Below are positions 29,733 to 38,654 of a stretch of 64,000 bases of DNA, one piece after another; position 1 is the first letter of the stretch; each line of letters begins with the position of its first letter. The stretch is from an uncultured Amylibacter sp. (GTDB lineage: Bacteria; Pseudomonadota; Alphaproteobacteria; Rhodobacterales; Rhodobacteraceae): contig CAJIZV010000003.1 of NCBI GenBank assembly GCA_905181935.1, positions 1 to 64,000 of the forward strand, read 5' to 3'. The notes beneath the pieces were generated by a model, which did no database searches, was not told where the DNA came from, and saw nothing but the letters and a program-made list of their open reading frames with translations. The position numbers were made by a program, and so were the translations under genes.

Positions 29733-31760
29733 ATGTCTAAAGATCTTTTGAAATCAGTCTTTGGTCACGATGGATTTCGCGATGGCCAGTCCAAGATTGT
29801 TGATGCTGTAATTGCTGGTAAGGATGTATTGGCTATAATGCCAACAGGTGGTGGGAAATCTCTTTGCTTTCAACTGCCCGCATTAGCACTTGATGGCATA
29901 ACTTTAGTTGTTTCTCCATTAATTGCACTGATGCGAGACCAAGTTTCTGCCTTACAAGCTTTAGGCGTTAATGCAGGTGCATTAACAAGTGGCAACACTG
30001 ATGAAGAAATTGAAACTGTCTTTAATGCTTTAGAGCAAGGGCAATTAAAACTACTTTATATTGCGCCAGAAAGGTTAGCAAATATAGGCACTCAGCGGAT
30101 GCTTTCAAATCTGCCAATTAGCTTTATTGCTGTTGATGAGGCCCATTGTGTTTCTCAGTGGGGTCATGATTTTCGCCCAGATTATCTACGTATTGGAGAC
30201 TTGCGAAAATTACTGAATGTACCTTTAGCAGCTTTTACTGCAACTGCTGACCCTGAGACGCAAGATGAAATTGTATCACGTTTATTCGAAGATGGTAAGC
30301 CTGAAGTATTTCTTCAAGGTTTTGATCGGCCTAATATTCACCTTGCGTTTTCAGTTAAAAACTCACCTCGACAGCAGGTTTTGAGCTTTACTGAAAGTCG
30401 CAAAGGCCAGTCTGGGATAATTTACTGTGGCTCGCGTGCAAAGTGTGAGACGCTTGCGCAGGGCTTACGAAGTGCAGGGCATGCCGCTATTCATTACCAT
30501 GCAGGCATGGATGCTGAAGATCGACGTATAGCTGAACGCCGCTTTCAACTCGAAGATGGATTAATTGTTGTGGCGACAGTGGCATTTGGTATGGGAATTG
30601 ATAAGCCTGATATTCGATACGTTATTCATGCAGATTTGCCAAAATCTATTGAAAGTTATTATCAAGAAATTGGACGTGCAGGACGTGATGGAGCCCCTGC
30701 GGAGACGATGACATTATATGGTGCAGATGACATTCGGTTGCGTAGATCTCAGATTGATGAAGGGTTAGCGCCGCTAGAGCGCAAGCATGCAGATCATGGC
30801 CGATTAAATGCTTTACTTGGGCTTGCTGAAGCTCGCCGATGCCGCAGGCGTGTCTTATTGCGCTACTTTGGTGATAATATTGAAACGTGTAATAATTGTG
30901 ACCTTTGTGATACGCCGCCACAGCTATTTGATGGAACAACGCATGTGCGGATGGCACTATCAGCAATTTTACGGACGGAAGAACGCTTTGGCGCTGGGCA
31001 TTTAATTGATATTTTACGTGGACAGTTTACTGATAAAGTTCGTCAAAATGGCCATGAAAAATTACCGACTTTTGGAGTAGGTAAGGACTATTCTAAATCT
31101 GAATGGCAGGGCGTATTTCGTCAAATGATGGGGTATGATTTAATAAGGCCAGATATGGAACGCTTTGGAGCATTTCGTATGACACACGCCGCAAGGCCTA
31201 TTTTGCGTGATGAGAAAAAAATTGAACTGCGTAAAGATACAATCATAAAAGAAAAGCGCAGAGTTAAAGTAAAGTCTTTAGTTGCAGAAGAAGATGAAGC
31301 ATTATTTTCTGCATTAAAATCAAAACGGCGTAGTTTAGCAGAAGTTTTAAATGCTCCAGCTTATGTTGTTTTTGCTGATGCAGTATTAATGGAAATGGCT
31401 CAGATTCGCCCTGCTAATATTGATGATTTTGCAAAACTCTCTGGAGTTGGTGCTGTGAAATTAGAGCGTTATAGCAAAGCTTTTCTTGAGGTTATAAATG
31501 GTGAAGTATCAGCGCAACATCCCTCTAGGCGGCGCTTAGCAGGGAGAAATTCTGGAACTATATTTGATAGACTACAGGCAGTACAATTAGAATTAATTCA
31601 TGGTCCATATGGTCATGATAAGCCATTAGTCTGCTCTGCCAGCCTTCTTGCTAAATTTGCTGAAAGCAAGCCTCGTGATATGATAGCAGTTCAACGTATA
31701 TTGGGTGAGAAAAAAGCAGAACGTTTTGGAAAAGAGTTTTTAAATGCGTTAGAAGATTAA
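29733..31760 (+). CDS. recQ: ATP-dependent DNA helicase RecQ
   Basis: A 675-residue 3'-5' helicase of the RecFOR/RecQ repair route. Walker A is TGGGKS (about 38-43) and the DEAH box is at 135-138. The RQC zinc-binding cluster (CRRR..CNNCDLC) and a C-terminal HRDC domain (about 510-590) follow. ATG 29733 is chosen because AGGA precedes it by 5 bases; an in-frame TTG at 29700 would add 11 residues with no ribosome site. A further C-terminal extension after HRDC (about 600-675) ends with a helix-hairpin-like AVQRILGEKKAERFGKEF. Confidence 0.95.
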   Translation: MSKDLLKSVFGHDGFRDGQSKIVDAVIAGKDVLAIMPTGGGKSLCFQLPALALDGITLVVSPLIALMRDQVSALQALGVNAGALTSGNTDEEIETVFNALEQGQLKLLYIAPERLANIGTQRMLSNLPISFIAVDEAHCVSQWGHDFRPDYLRIGDLRKLLNVPLAAFTATADPETQDEIVSRLFEDGKPEVFLQGFDRPNIHLAFSVKNSPRQQVLSFTESRKGQSGIIYCGSRAKCETLAQGLRSAGHAAIHYHAGMDAEDRRIAERRFQLEDGLIVVATVAFGMGIDKPDIRYVIHADLPKSIESYYQEIGRAGRDGAPAETMTLYGADDIRLRRSQIDEGLAPLERKHADHGRLNALLGLAEARRCRRRVLLRYFGDNIETCNNCDLCDTPPQLFDGTTHVRMALSAILRTEERFGAGHLIDILRGQFTDKVRQNGHEKLPTFGVGKDYSKSEWQGVFRQMMGYDLIRPDMERFGAFRMTHAARPILRDEKKIELRKDTIIKEKRRVKVKSLVAEEDEALFSALKSKRRSLAEVLNAPAYVVFADAVLMEMAQIRPANIDDFAKLSGVGAVKLERYSKAFLEVINGEVSAQHPSRRRLAGRNSGTIFDRLQAVQLELIHGPYGHDKPLVCSASLLAKFAESKPRDMIAVQRILGEKKAERFGKEFLNALED

Positions 31761-31762
31761 AC

Positions 31763-31802
31763 TTGGCGTCCTGTGCAAGACTGCTATATTCAAAGTAGTC
31801 TT
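31763..31802 (+). promoter_or_regulatory. yaaA promoter overlapped by an inverted repeat
   Basis: TTGGCG (31763-31768) and TATATT (31785-31790) are 16 bases apart and form a plausible promoter. A 9-bp inverted repeat, AAGACTGCT (31777-31785) with AGTAGTCTT (31794-31802), one G-T pair, covers the -10 and start region. It lies just before the AAAGG ribosome site of yaaA. The placement suggests an operator, or a hairpin at the mRNA 5' end. Confidence 0.45.
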
Positions 31803-31816
31803 AAAGGAAAATAAAT

Positions 31817-32572
31817 ATGCTTGCTGTAATTTCTCCAGCTAAAAAACTAGATTTTGAACCAGTATTAGATATTGGTGAAAGTGTCCCAAAGTTTCAAAAA
31901 GATGCAAACACTTTGGTTAAAGTTGCACGTAATTTATCCGTATCTGACTTACGAAATATGATGCAAATATCTGAAGATTTAGCTTCTTTGAATCGGAGAC
32001 GCTTTCAAGCATTTTCTGATGAGCCTGAAACTTATAAGACAAAACAAGCAGCATTTGCATTTGCAGGAGATACTTATACTGGTCTGGATGCTCAAAGTTT
32101 TACGAGCCGTGATTTAAGCTATGCCCAGGACCACTTGCGAATTTTATCAGGTCTGTATGGTGTATTGCGTCCATTAGACCGTATTCAACCTTACAGATTA
32201 GAGATGGGGCGCAGTTTAGTAACAGATTCTGGCAAAACACTATATGCCTATTGGGATGACCGTATTGGTTCCGAGTTAGACTATGTGTCTAACGGTGTAA
32301 TAGTTAATTTAGCGTCTAATGAATACTTCAAAGCAGCAGGTAAAAAAATGGCTAGTAGAATTATAACGCCAAGTTTCAAAGAAGAGCGAGACGGAACTTT
32401 GAAAATGATTAGTTTTTTTGCTAAAAAAGCACGTGGAGCCATGGCGCGTTATATTGTCCAAAATCGTGTTAAATCTATTGAAGGTTTAAAAGACTTTGAT
32501 GGTTATGGATATGGATTTCGACCTGATTTATCAGATGAAAATAATTGGGTATTTTCTCGAGTAACTCAGTAA
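31817..32572 (+). CDS. yaaA: peroxide stress protein YaaA (DUF328/UPF0246)
   Basis: A 251-residue YaaA-family protein. It starts MLAVISPAKKLDFEP and has the family blocks SGLYGVLRPLDRIQPYRLEMG (about 110-130) and YFKAAGKKM. In E. coli YaaA lowers free iron during H2O2 stress and binds DNA; transfer of that role here is by homology. It is preceded by a promoter with an overlapping palindrome. Confidence 0.93.
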   Translation: MLAVISPAKKLDFEPVLDIGESVPKFQKDANTLVKVARNLSVSDLRNMMQISEDLASLNRRRFQAFSDEPETYKTKQAAFAFAGDTYTGLDAQSFTSRDLSYAQDHLRILSGLYGVLRPLDRIQPYRLEMGRSLVTDSGKTLYAYWDDRIGSELDYVSNGVIVNLASNEYFKAAGKKMASRIITPSFKEERDGTLKMISFFAKKARGAMARYIVQNRVKSIEGLKDFDGYGYGFRPDLSDENNWVFSRVTQ

Positions 32573-32655
32573 AATTACTGTTAAGGTGCAGAGGGTAATT
32601 TTGCATAGCATTTATTTTTTAGTTTGTGATGTATTTAATTAAAAGGGTTTATAGA

Positions 32656-33003
32656 ATGGCAAAAACACGTGTCGCTGTGGAATTTGGTATGGGGACATCC
32701 TTGCGAAGAAAAGACTATACAAAAGCTGCTATTAGCGCATTAAAGAATGCATTATGGCATAATTCACTTGGCATGGCTCCTGCTTTTGGTTTTGATAAAT
32801 CTGCTATGATTGTGGATGTTGAAGTAGCAGTTCAGGATCCAGAAAAAGTTGATTTAGATCAACTTCGTAATATTCTGCCCTATGGCCAAGGTTCATTTAA
32901 AGCAATTTTTGGAGGTTTAAATATTCCAAAACCAGAAGGAGGTTTTACTGTGATCGCCAATGCTGCCGTAATTGTATCCTTCGATATGGAGCCTGCTGCA
33001 TGA
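32656..33003 (+). CDS. Lin0512 family protein, first of a tandem pair
   Basis: A 115-residue protein of unknown function resembling the Lin0512 family. It has EFGMGTSLRRKDYTKAAISAL (about 8-28), a VDVEVAVQDPEKVDLDQL strand-helix and PYGQG. ATG 32656 is preferred over a GTG at 32626 because AAAAGGG lies 9 bases upstream of it. The last codons overlap the next gene by 4 bases. The neighbour is a paralogue with the same xMGTxxxxxxxDYTKAA pattern, so a heteromer is plausible. Confidence 0.8.
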   Translation: MAKTRVAVEFGMGTSLRRKDYTKAAISALKNALWHNSLGMAPAFGFDKSAMIVDVEVAVQDPEKVDLDQLRNILPYGQGSFKAIFGGLNIPKPEGGFTVIANAAVIVSFDMEPAA

Positions 33004-33359
33004 AACGTTTAATTCTTGAAATGGGTACTGGCAATGACTTGTATGGAATGGATTATACTAAAGCCGCAAAGCGTGCAGTCGAGGATGCATTTCGTCATTC
33101 GACACTAAGTATTTTTCAATCTCTGAAACTGGATACGAATAAAATGCAGGTTCGTGTAACCGTTGGTGTTGTGGAGCCTGAGAAAGTTGATTGTGTGGCG
33201 GTGGCAGCTTCCTTACCCCGTGGCATAGCCACTGTAACTGCAGTCAAAGGTGGGCAAAATGTAGATGATCCTGCAAATAGTAGAGCCCATGTTATAGCTA
33301 CCGCTGCGGTTGAGGCCTTCTATCCAATTAACCCAGCTGATTGGAAGTTGAGCCAATAG
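33000..33359 (+). CDS. Lin0512 family protein, second of a tandem pair
   Basis: A 119-residue paralogue of the preceding protein. LEMGTGNDLYGMDYTKAAKRAVEDA (about 5-29), VRVTVGVVEPEKVDCVAVAASLPRG and an AHVIATAAVEAFYP C-terminal strand align with its neighbour piece by piece. No catalytic residues can be assigned. The ATGA overlap argues for coupled translation and equal amounts of both proteins. Confidence 0.8.
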   Translation: MKRLILEMGTGNDLYGMDYTKAAKRAVEDAFRHSTLSIFQSLKLDTNKMQVRVTVGVVEPEKVDCVAVAASLPRGIATVTAVKGGQNVDDPANSRAHVIATAAVEAFYPINPADWKLSQ

Positions 33360-33526
33360 TGTATTTAAATATATTCAAAGCCAGTAACTTGAATGAATCT
33401 AGCTAATATTAAAAAATATATGACGGCTTGAATATTTCTGAAAGCGACCTTTGATGTCGTTTGTGTGTGCGCGCGAATTGTATTTTCATGAAATTATATC
33501 AATAATTTTCACGAAGAGTAGATATT

Positions 33527-34099
33527 TTGTCTTTAGATTTTTTAAAATCATCAGAAACTTTAGGTATTGATTTGCGTACATTGCGTAAATCACGTGGAAT
33601 CACTTTGGTTGAGTTATCGAAGAGATTGGGAAGGTCTGTTGGGTGGCTCAGTCAGGTTGAGCGCGATATTTCCTCTCCAAACATTAATGAATTACGCAAT
33701 CTTGCAAAAGAATTTAACGTACCATTATCTATATTTTTTGGAAAATCTAAAGCCAAAAAAAAAGAAATTGGGCGAATAGTACGTAAATCAACACGCCGTA
33801 AGATTGGGGGTGGTGAGATTGGATTAATTGAAGAATTATTATCGCCTGATTTAACTGATGATTTTGAAGTATTGCGATCGGTATTTAAACCAAACGCTAA
33901 ATTGGAGAGCTTTCTCACGCGGCCAACACAGGAAGTTGGGTATGTTGTTTCAGGTACTCTTATCTTGTGGATTGGTAGTGACAAATTCGAATTGGCACCA
34001 GGGGATAGCTTTCGAATACGTGGAGAGCAATTTAAATGGGCAAACCCAAGCTCCGAAAACGCGGTTGTTATTTGGGTAATTGCGCCACCTATTTATTAG
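33527..34099 (+). CDS. XRE-family regulator with C-terminal cupin domain
   Basis: A 190-residue DNA-binding protein: helix-turn-helix at about 16-70 (LRKSRGITLVELSKRLGRSVGWLSQVER) and a cupin sensor at about 110-188 (VGYVVSGTLILWI, LAPGDSFRI). The start is TTG 33527, with AAGAG upstream; no in-frame ATG lies before the HTH. In Rhodobacterales such proteins often control a neighbouring amine or amino-acid catabolic gene, so the dehydrogenase at 34217 is the likely target. A 9-codon ORF with its own ribosome site follows directly. Confidence 0.88.
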   Translation: MSLDFLKSSETLGIDLRTLRKSRGITLVELSKRLGRSVGWLSQVERDISSPNINELRNLAKEFNVPLSIFFGKSKAKKKEIGRIVRKSTRRKIGGGEIGLIEELLSPDLTDDFEVLRSVFKPNAKLESFLTRPTQEVGYVVSGTLILWIGSDKFELAPGDSFRIRGEQFKWANPSSENAVVIWVIAPPIY

Positions 34100-34108
34100 G
34101 AGAAGCAA

Positions 34109-34138
34109 ATGAAAACAGAATTGTGTGAATGTAGATAG
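34109..34138 (+). CDS. candidate 9-residue ORF with strong ribosome site
   Basis: AGGAG (34098-34102), overlapping the regulator stop codon, precedes ATG 34109 by 6 bases. The frame reads MKTELCECR and stops at TAG 34136-34138. It could be a leader peptide, or the remnant of a deleted gene that once followed the regulator. The next gene starts 78 bases on with its own GAGGAAT site. Whether it is translated into anything stable is unknown. Confidence 0.35.
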   Translation: MKTELCECR

Positions 34139-34216
34139 ATAGTATTTTGATTATACATTTATTTATAAAAAAATATAATACATACAAAAATAACAATAAA
34201 CTATGAGGAATATAAT

Positions 34217-36670
34217 ATGTCAGATTTTCCAACGACTGCCCGTGTCGTCATCATTGGTGGTGGAGTTGTAGGTACCTCGGCACTTTATCATTTAGCAAAA
34301 GCAGGTTGGAAAGATTGTGTGCTTTTGGAAAAAAACGAATTAACTGCAGGTTCTACGTGGCATGCTGCAGGAAATGTTCCTAATTTTGCAGGTTCTTGGG
34401 CAGTAATGAATATGCAGCGTTATTCAGCTGAAATGTACCGGACACTTGGTGAGGATGTTGGTTACCCAATGAATTATCATGTTACTGGATCAATCCGCTT
34501 AGGGCATTCAAAAGAACGTATGCAAGAATTTGAGCGTGTAGCTGGCATGGGCCGTTATCAAGGTTTAACGATGGATATTTGTACTCCTGAAGAACTAAAA
34601 GAAATTCATCCTTTTATTGAAACGCATGATATTGCGGGTGGTCTTTGGGACCCTTTGGATGGTGATATTGATCCTGCTCAGTTAACCCAAGCTTTGGCAA
34701 CTGGTGCTCGTAAGGAAGGTGGTCATATAGAACGCTTTTGTTCTGTTAATGGAATAGAGCGCGATGGTGATGAATGGATTGTTAAAACCGAAAAAGGTGC
34801 AATACGATGTGAATATGTTGCTAATTGTGCTGGTTATTATGCTCAAAGAGTAGGCGAAATGTTCAAACCTTTTGGTGGTCGAACAGTGCCCATGGTTGTT
34901 ATGTCACACCAATTCTTTCTGACTGAACCAATAGCTGAATTAGAAGCATGGAGTAAAGAAAATGGGCGTAAAGTACCGCTTCTTCGTGACGTTGATTCAT
35001 CTTATTATTTACGACAAGAAAAAAATGGATTGAACCTTGGTCCATATGAAAGCAACTGTAAGGCACATTGGGTCACTCCCCAGGATCCAATGCCAGAAGA
35101 TTTTTCATTTCAATTATATCCGGATGATCTGGACCGATTGGAGTGGTACATGGAAGATGCCATGGAGCGATTGCCATTATTGGGCACAGCAGGGATTGGC
35201 CGAAATATCAATGGCCCTATTCCATACGCTCCTGATGGCCTCCCAATGATTGGTCCAATGCCAGGCGTAGAAAATGCATTTGAAGCGCATTCTTTTACTT
35301 TTGGAATTGCCCAAGGTGGCGGAGCGGGAAAGGTATTATCAGAATGGATTATGCATAGTGAAACTGAATTGGATATGTGGGCGCTTGATCCACGACGCTA
35401 TACTGATTACACAGATCACGATTATTGTCTGTCCAAAGCTCTAGAAACATACGGTAATGAATATGCTATGCATTTCCCTCATCATGAATGGCCAGCTGGG
35501 AGGAATAAAAAACTATCTCCAAACCATGAAGTATTACTAGCTGAAGGTGCTCAAATGGGTGCATATAATGGATGGGAGAGAGCAAATTGGTTTGCAAAGG
35601 CTGATGATGATACATCAGAAAAAGTGACGCAGACATGGATGCGTAATGGGCCATGGGCTCAGCGTATTAAAGAGGAAGTCGAAGCTTGCCGTGACGCAGT
35701 GGGTGTTTTGGATATGCCAGGCTTTTCTCGATACACATTGGTTGGCAACGGAGCTGCTGATTGGTTGAGATGCCAAATTTCAGGATCCCTTCCAAAAGTA
35801 GGGCGAATAAATCTTGGATACTTTGCAGATAGTAGGGGCCGTATAGTAACAGAAGTAACGATTATACGTTTTGGAAATGATGATTTTTTACTAATGACTG
35901 CGGCTGTTGCTCAATGGCATGACTTTGAGTTTCTGAAAAAAGCATTGCCTATAGGCGGATCATTGATTTTAAATGATGTGACCAAAGAATACTCAACTCT
36001 GTTGCTAACCGGGCCAAAGTCACGTGAAGTTTTAGACAGCATTACAAAAGATGCTGACCTAACAAGAGAATGGTTAACTCACCAAAATGCGATTGTTTCA
36101 GGAAAGCCTGCAAAACTATTTCGTATCTCATTTGCAGGGGAATTGGGATGGGAAATTCACTTAAAGTTTGAGGACACGCCTGCTGTGTTTGGAGCAGTAA
36201 TTAAAGCCGGTGCAAAGCCATTTGGAATGTACGCATTAAATTCAATGCGCCTGGAAAAAGGTTACCGTACTTGGAAAGGTGACTTATCCACTGACTATAC
36301 ATTGCTTGAAGGGGGTATTGAACGATTTATCAACTTTGACAAACCTCAAAACTTCCCTGGCAAAGCAGCATTATTAGCTGAAAAACAGGAGGGTTCAAAA
36401 AAAAGATTTGTAACATTAATAGTAGATACAGAGTTTGCTGATGCACCCTACATGTCTACTATTTGGTTTGGCAATGAAGTGGTAGGTGAAACCACTTCAG
36501 GTGATTGGGGCTACCGTGTAGGGGCATCTATTGCGTTTGGAATGGTGCGAGCAGACTTATCATCTCCTGGCACTAAACTTGAAGTTGAAATATTTGGCAA
36601 ACGATGCAATGCAACTGTTCAAAAGGATGAACCATTGTGGGATCCTAAAAATGAAAGAATACGCGGATGA
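34217..36670 (+). CDS. dimethylglycine dehydrogenase-like flavoprotein (DAO + GcvT domains)
   Basis: An 817-residue fusion of an FAD-dependent DAO-type oxidoreductase (about 1-390) with a folate-binding GcvT-like aminomethyltransferase domain (about 440-810). The FAD loop is IIGGGVVGTS (12-21). TAGSTWHAAG carries His49, the position that binds FAD covalently in dimethylglycine dehydrogenases. DPLDGDIDPAQLTQAL matches the DMGDH consensus. Predicted: N-demethylation of dimethylglycine to sarcosine, passing the methyl to tetrahydrofolate. Sarcosine is an alternative substrate. Its last 4 bases overlap the methyltransferase gene. Confidence 0.85.
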   Translation: MSDFPTTARVVIIGGGVVGTSALYHLAKAGWKDCVLLEKNELTAGSTWHAAGNVPNFAGSWAVMNMQRYSAEMYRTLGEDVGYPMNYHVTGSIRLGHSKERMQEFERVAGMGRYQGLTMDICTPEELKEIHPFIETHDIAGGLWDPLDGDIDPAQLTQALATGARKEGGHIERFCSVNGIERDGDEWIVKTEKGAIRCEYVANCAGYYAQRVGEMFKPFGGRTVPMVVMSHQFFLTEPIAELEAWSKENGRKVPLLRDVDSSYYLRQEKNGLNLGPYESNCKAHWVTPQDPMPEDFSFQLYPDDLDRLEWYMEDAMERLPLLGTAGIGRNINGPIPYAPDGLPMIGPMPGVENAFEAHSFTFGIAQGGGAGKVLSEWIMHSETELDMWALDPRRYTDYTDHDYCLSKALETYGNEYAMHFPHHEWPAGRNKKLSPNHEVLLAEGAQMGAYNGWERANWFAKADDDTSEKVTQTWMRNGPWAQRIKEEVEACRDAVGVLDMPGFSRYTLVGNGAADWLRCQISGSLPKVGRINLGYFADSRGRIVTEVTIIRFGNDDFLLMTAAVAQWHDFEFLKKALPIGGSLILNDVTKEYSTLLLTGPKSREVLDSITKDADLTREWLTHQNAIVSGKPAKLFRISFAGELGWEIHLKFEDTPAVFGAVIKAGAKPFGMYALNSMRLEKGYRTWKGDLSTDYTLLEGGIERFINFDKPQNFPGKAALLAEKQEGSKKRFVTLIVDTEFADAPYMSTIWFGNEVVGETTSGDWGYRVGASIAFGMVRADLSSPGTKLEVEIFGKRCNATVQKDEPLWDPKNERIRG

Positions 36671-37542
36671 GCATAACTTTATTAGATGGTGGAATGGGGC
36701 AAGAATTAGTTGCCCGTGCTGGTTGCGCTACTTCATTATGGTCTGTCCAAGCCTTATTAGATAATCCTGAAATGGTTCGGGCTGTGCATGATAATTATTT
36801 TGCAGCAGGAGCAGATGTAGCTACTACAAATACCTACTCAGCTTTGCCGGATAGATTAGAAAAACACGACTTAGGCAGTAAATTAGAAGATCTTCAACGA
36901 ATTGCTTGCCAAAAAGCGGTAGATGCGCGTGAATTCAATGGGGCTGGTATTGTGGCAGGCTCACTAGGGCCGCAAGGTTTTTCTTATCAGCCTAACTTGG
37001 CACCACCAGCTGCGCAGGCAGCAGAAGTATATTTTAATATATGTAAAATACAAACAAACTATGTTGATGTATTTTTAGCGGAAACGATGTCATCTATTGA
37101 TCAGGCTCGAGGAGCATTAATGGGAACAGATGGCTTTGGAAAGCCAGTATGGTTAGCATTGTCAGTAGACGATTCAGATGGTAAAAAACTTCGATCAGGT
37201 GAAAAAATATCAGATATCTTGCCGTTGTTAGAAGAGTATAGTCCAGCTGCTATTTTTGTGAATTGTTCCATACCTGAAGCGGTCTCCGTTGCTGTACCAG
37301 AACTTATGTTGTCTGGTATACCTGTCGGGGCATATGCAAATGGTTTTACCAAAATTCCAGCTGAATTTAATAAGATTGGTGCAACTGTAGATATGTTAGA
37401 AGCACGCACTGATTTAACTCCTGAAGCATATGCTGATTTTGCGCAGATTTGGATCGATAATGGCGCAACTCTTGTTGGGGGTTGTTGTGAGGTTGGGCCA
37501 GCTCATATCTCTGAATTAAAACGGCGTTTTGGATATCTTTAA
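36667..37542 (+). CDS. homocysteine S-methyltransferase family protein (betaine-homocysteine type inferred)
   Basis: A 291-residue zinc TIM-barrel methyltransferase. Zinc Cys ligands are Cys200 (VNCS) and GGCC (271-274). The N terminus LLDGGMGQEL and the ADVATTNTY motif are typical. The family uses S-methylmethionine, betaine or other methyl donors to make methionine. Overlap with a dimethylglycine dehydrogenase-like gene makes glycine betaine the most economical donor, since its product is dimethylglycine. This is inference from context. Confidence 0.85.
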   Translation: MSITLLDGGMGQELVARAGCATSLWSVQALLDNPEMVRAVHDNYFAAGADVATTNTYSALPDRLEKHDLGSKLEDLQRIACQKAVDAREFNGAGIVAGSLGPQGFSYQPNLAPPAAQAAEVYFNICKIQTNYVDVFLAETMSSIDQARGALMGTDGFGKPVWLALSVDDSDGKKLRSGEKISDILPLLEEYSPAAIFVNCSIPEAVSVAVPELMLSGIPVGAYANGFTKIPAEFNKIGATVDMLEARTDLTPEAYADFAQIWIDNGATLVGGCCEVGPAHISELKRRFGYL

Positions 37543-37683
37543 AATTTTATAAACTGCCTAATAAAATTTTTTATAAAATAATATTTGAAAGAGTATTGCT
37601 TAATTAGCTTTTTCAAAATGTTGAGGCTACGCCTTAGTAAGAAAAAATAAAAATTTACAAAGTATGATTTTAGGGGTGTATCG

Positions 37684-38640
37684 ATGAGTAGTGATCTAGA
37701 TCAAAAAGACATGAAGGTAGATATTATACTATCTGATGGCTTTGTAATGACTGAGCTTTCTGGCGTTGTGGATGTCTTGAGGCTAGCCAATCGAGTAGTT
37801 GATAAAAAAATGTTTAATTTTCGATATGTTAGCCCAGAAGCGGGAATCGTTAAATCAAGTGCAGACACGTGGTTAAATGCCGTGGCTTTGCCTAAAGTGC
37901 CCGATGCAGATATTGCAGTTTTTTTGGGAAATTCTGACTTAAACTTTACATCACGTGAGATAGAAAAAGCTGTACATAAGTATCGCTATACTGATGCTAA
38001 AGTTGTGCTGCTGGCTGAAGCTGCGGCAATATATATATCTGCAAATTCTGATGATGGGTTGGGTCACACAACACACTGGGAAAATCGATTATTATTAGAA
38101 GAGCGAAGTGGTCTATACGATATTGCGCCATCAATTGCAGTATCCACTGATAAGATTGTTACATGTGCAGGACTAGTTTCAACGTACGACATTATGTTAC
38201 AAATAGTTGCTGCTTACTTGTCAAAGGCAAAATTATTAACTGTATCTAGTATTTTGCTATTAGATAAAGTGCGATCCTTTGAGACACGTCAACCAGGAGC
38301 AATGGACGCGCTCAGCGCTGGTAAGGATAGTCATATCGATCAAGCAATCAAAATGATGCAATCTAATATTGAAGAGCCTCTAAAAACAACAGAGTTAGCA
38401 AAAGTTCTCGGCCAGACTACAAGATCTTTAGAACGTCAGTTTTTACGCCACTTAGGCCGTAGCCCTGGCCGGTTCTATAGAGAATTAAGATTGATTAGAG
38501 CTCAAAATTTTCTAGTAAATACAGACATGAGTATTTTAGAAATTGCTGCGGCATGTGGATTTGGGAGTAATTTTGGTAAAATTTACAAAGCATATTATGG
38601 TAAAACGCCACGTGAGACGCGAAAAGAGCGTTTGGTCTAG
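37684..38640 (+). CDS. GlxA/GbdR-type regulator (GATase1-like + AraC HTH)
   Basis: A 318-residue regulator with an N-terminal DJ-1/PfpI-like sensor domain (about 10-190) and a C-terminal AraC-type double HTH (about 220-315; TTELAKVLGQTTRSLERQF, EIAAACGFGSNFGKIYKAYYGKTP). The architecture is that of GbdR, which in Pseudomonas senses betaine and dimethylglycine and activates their catabolic genes. It sits between two dehydrogenase genes of that pathway, which supports a similar role. It ends 14 bases before the next gene. Confidence 0.88.
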   Translation: MSSDLDQKDMKVDIILSDGFVMTELSGVVDVLRLANRVVDKKMFNFRYVSPEAGIVKSSADTWLNAVALPKVPDADIAVFLGNSDLNFTSREIEKAVHKYRYTDAKVVLLAEAAAIYISANSDDGLGHTTHWENRLLLEERSGLYDIAPSIAVSTDKIVTCAGLVSTYDIMLQIVAAYLSKAKLLTVSSILLLDKVRSFETRQPGAMDALSAGKDSHIDQAIKMMQSNIEEPLKTTELAKVLGQTTRSLERQFLRHLGRSPGRFYRELRLIRAQNFLVNTDMSILEIAAACGFGSNFGKIYKAYYGKTPRETRKERLV

Positions 38641-38654
38641 TTAAAGGAAAAAAT

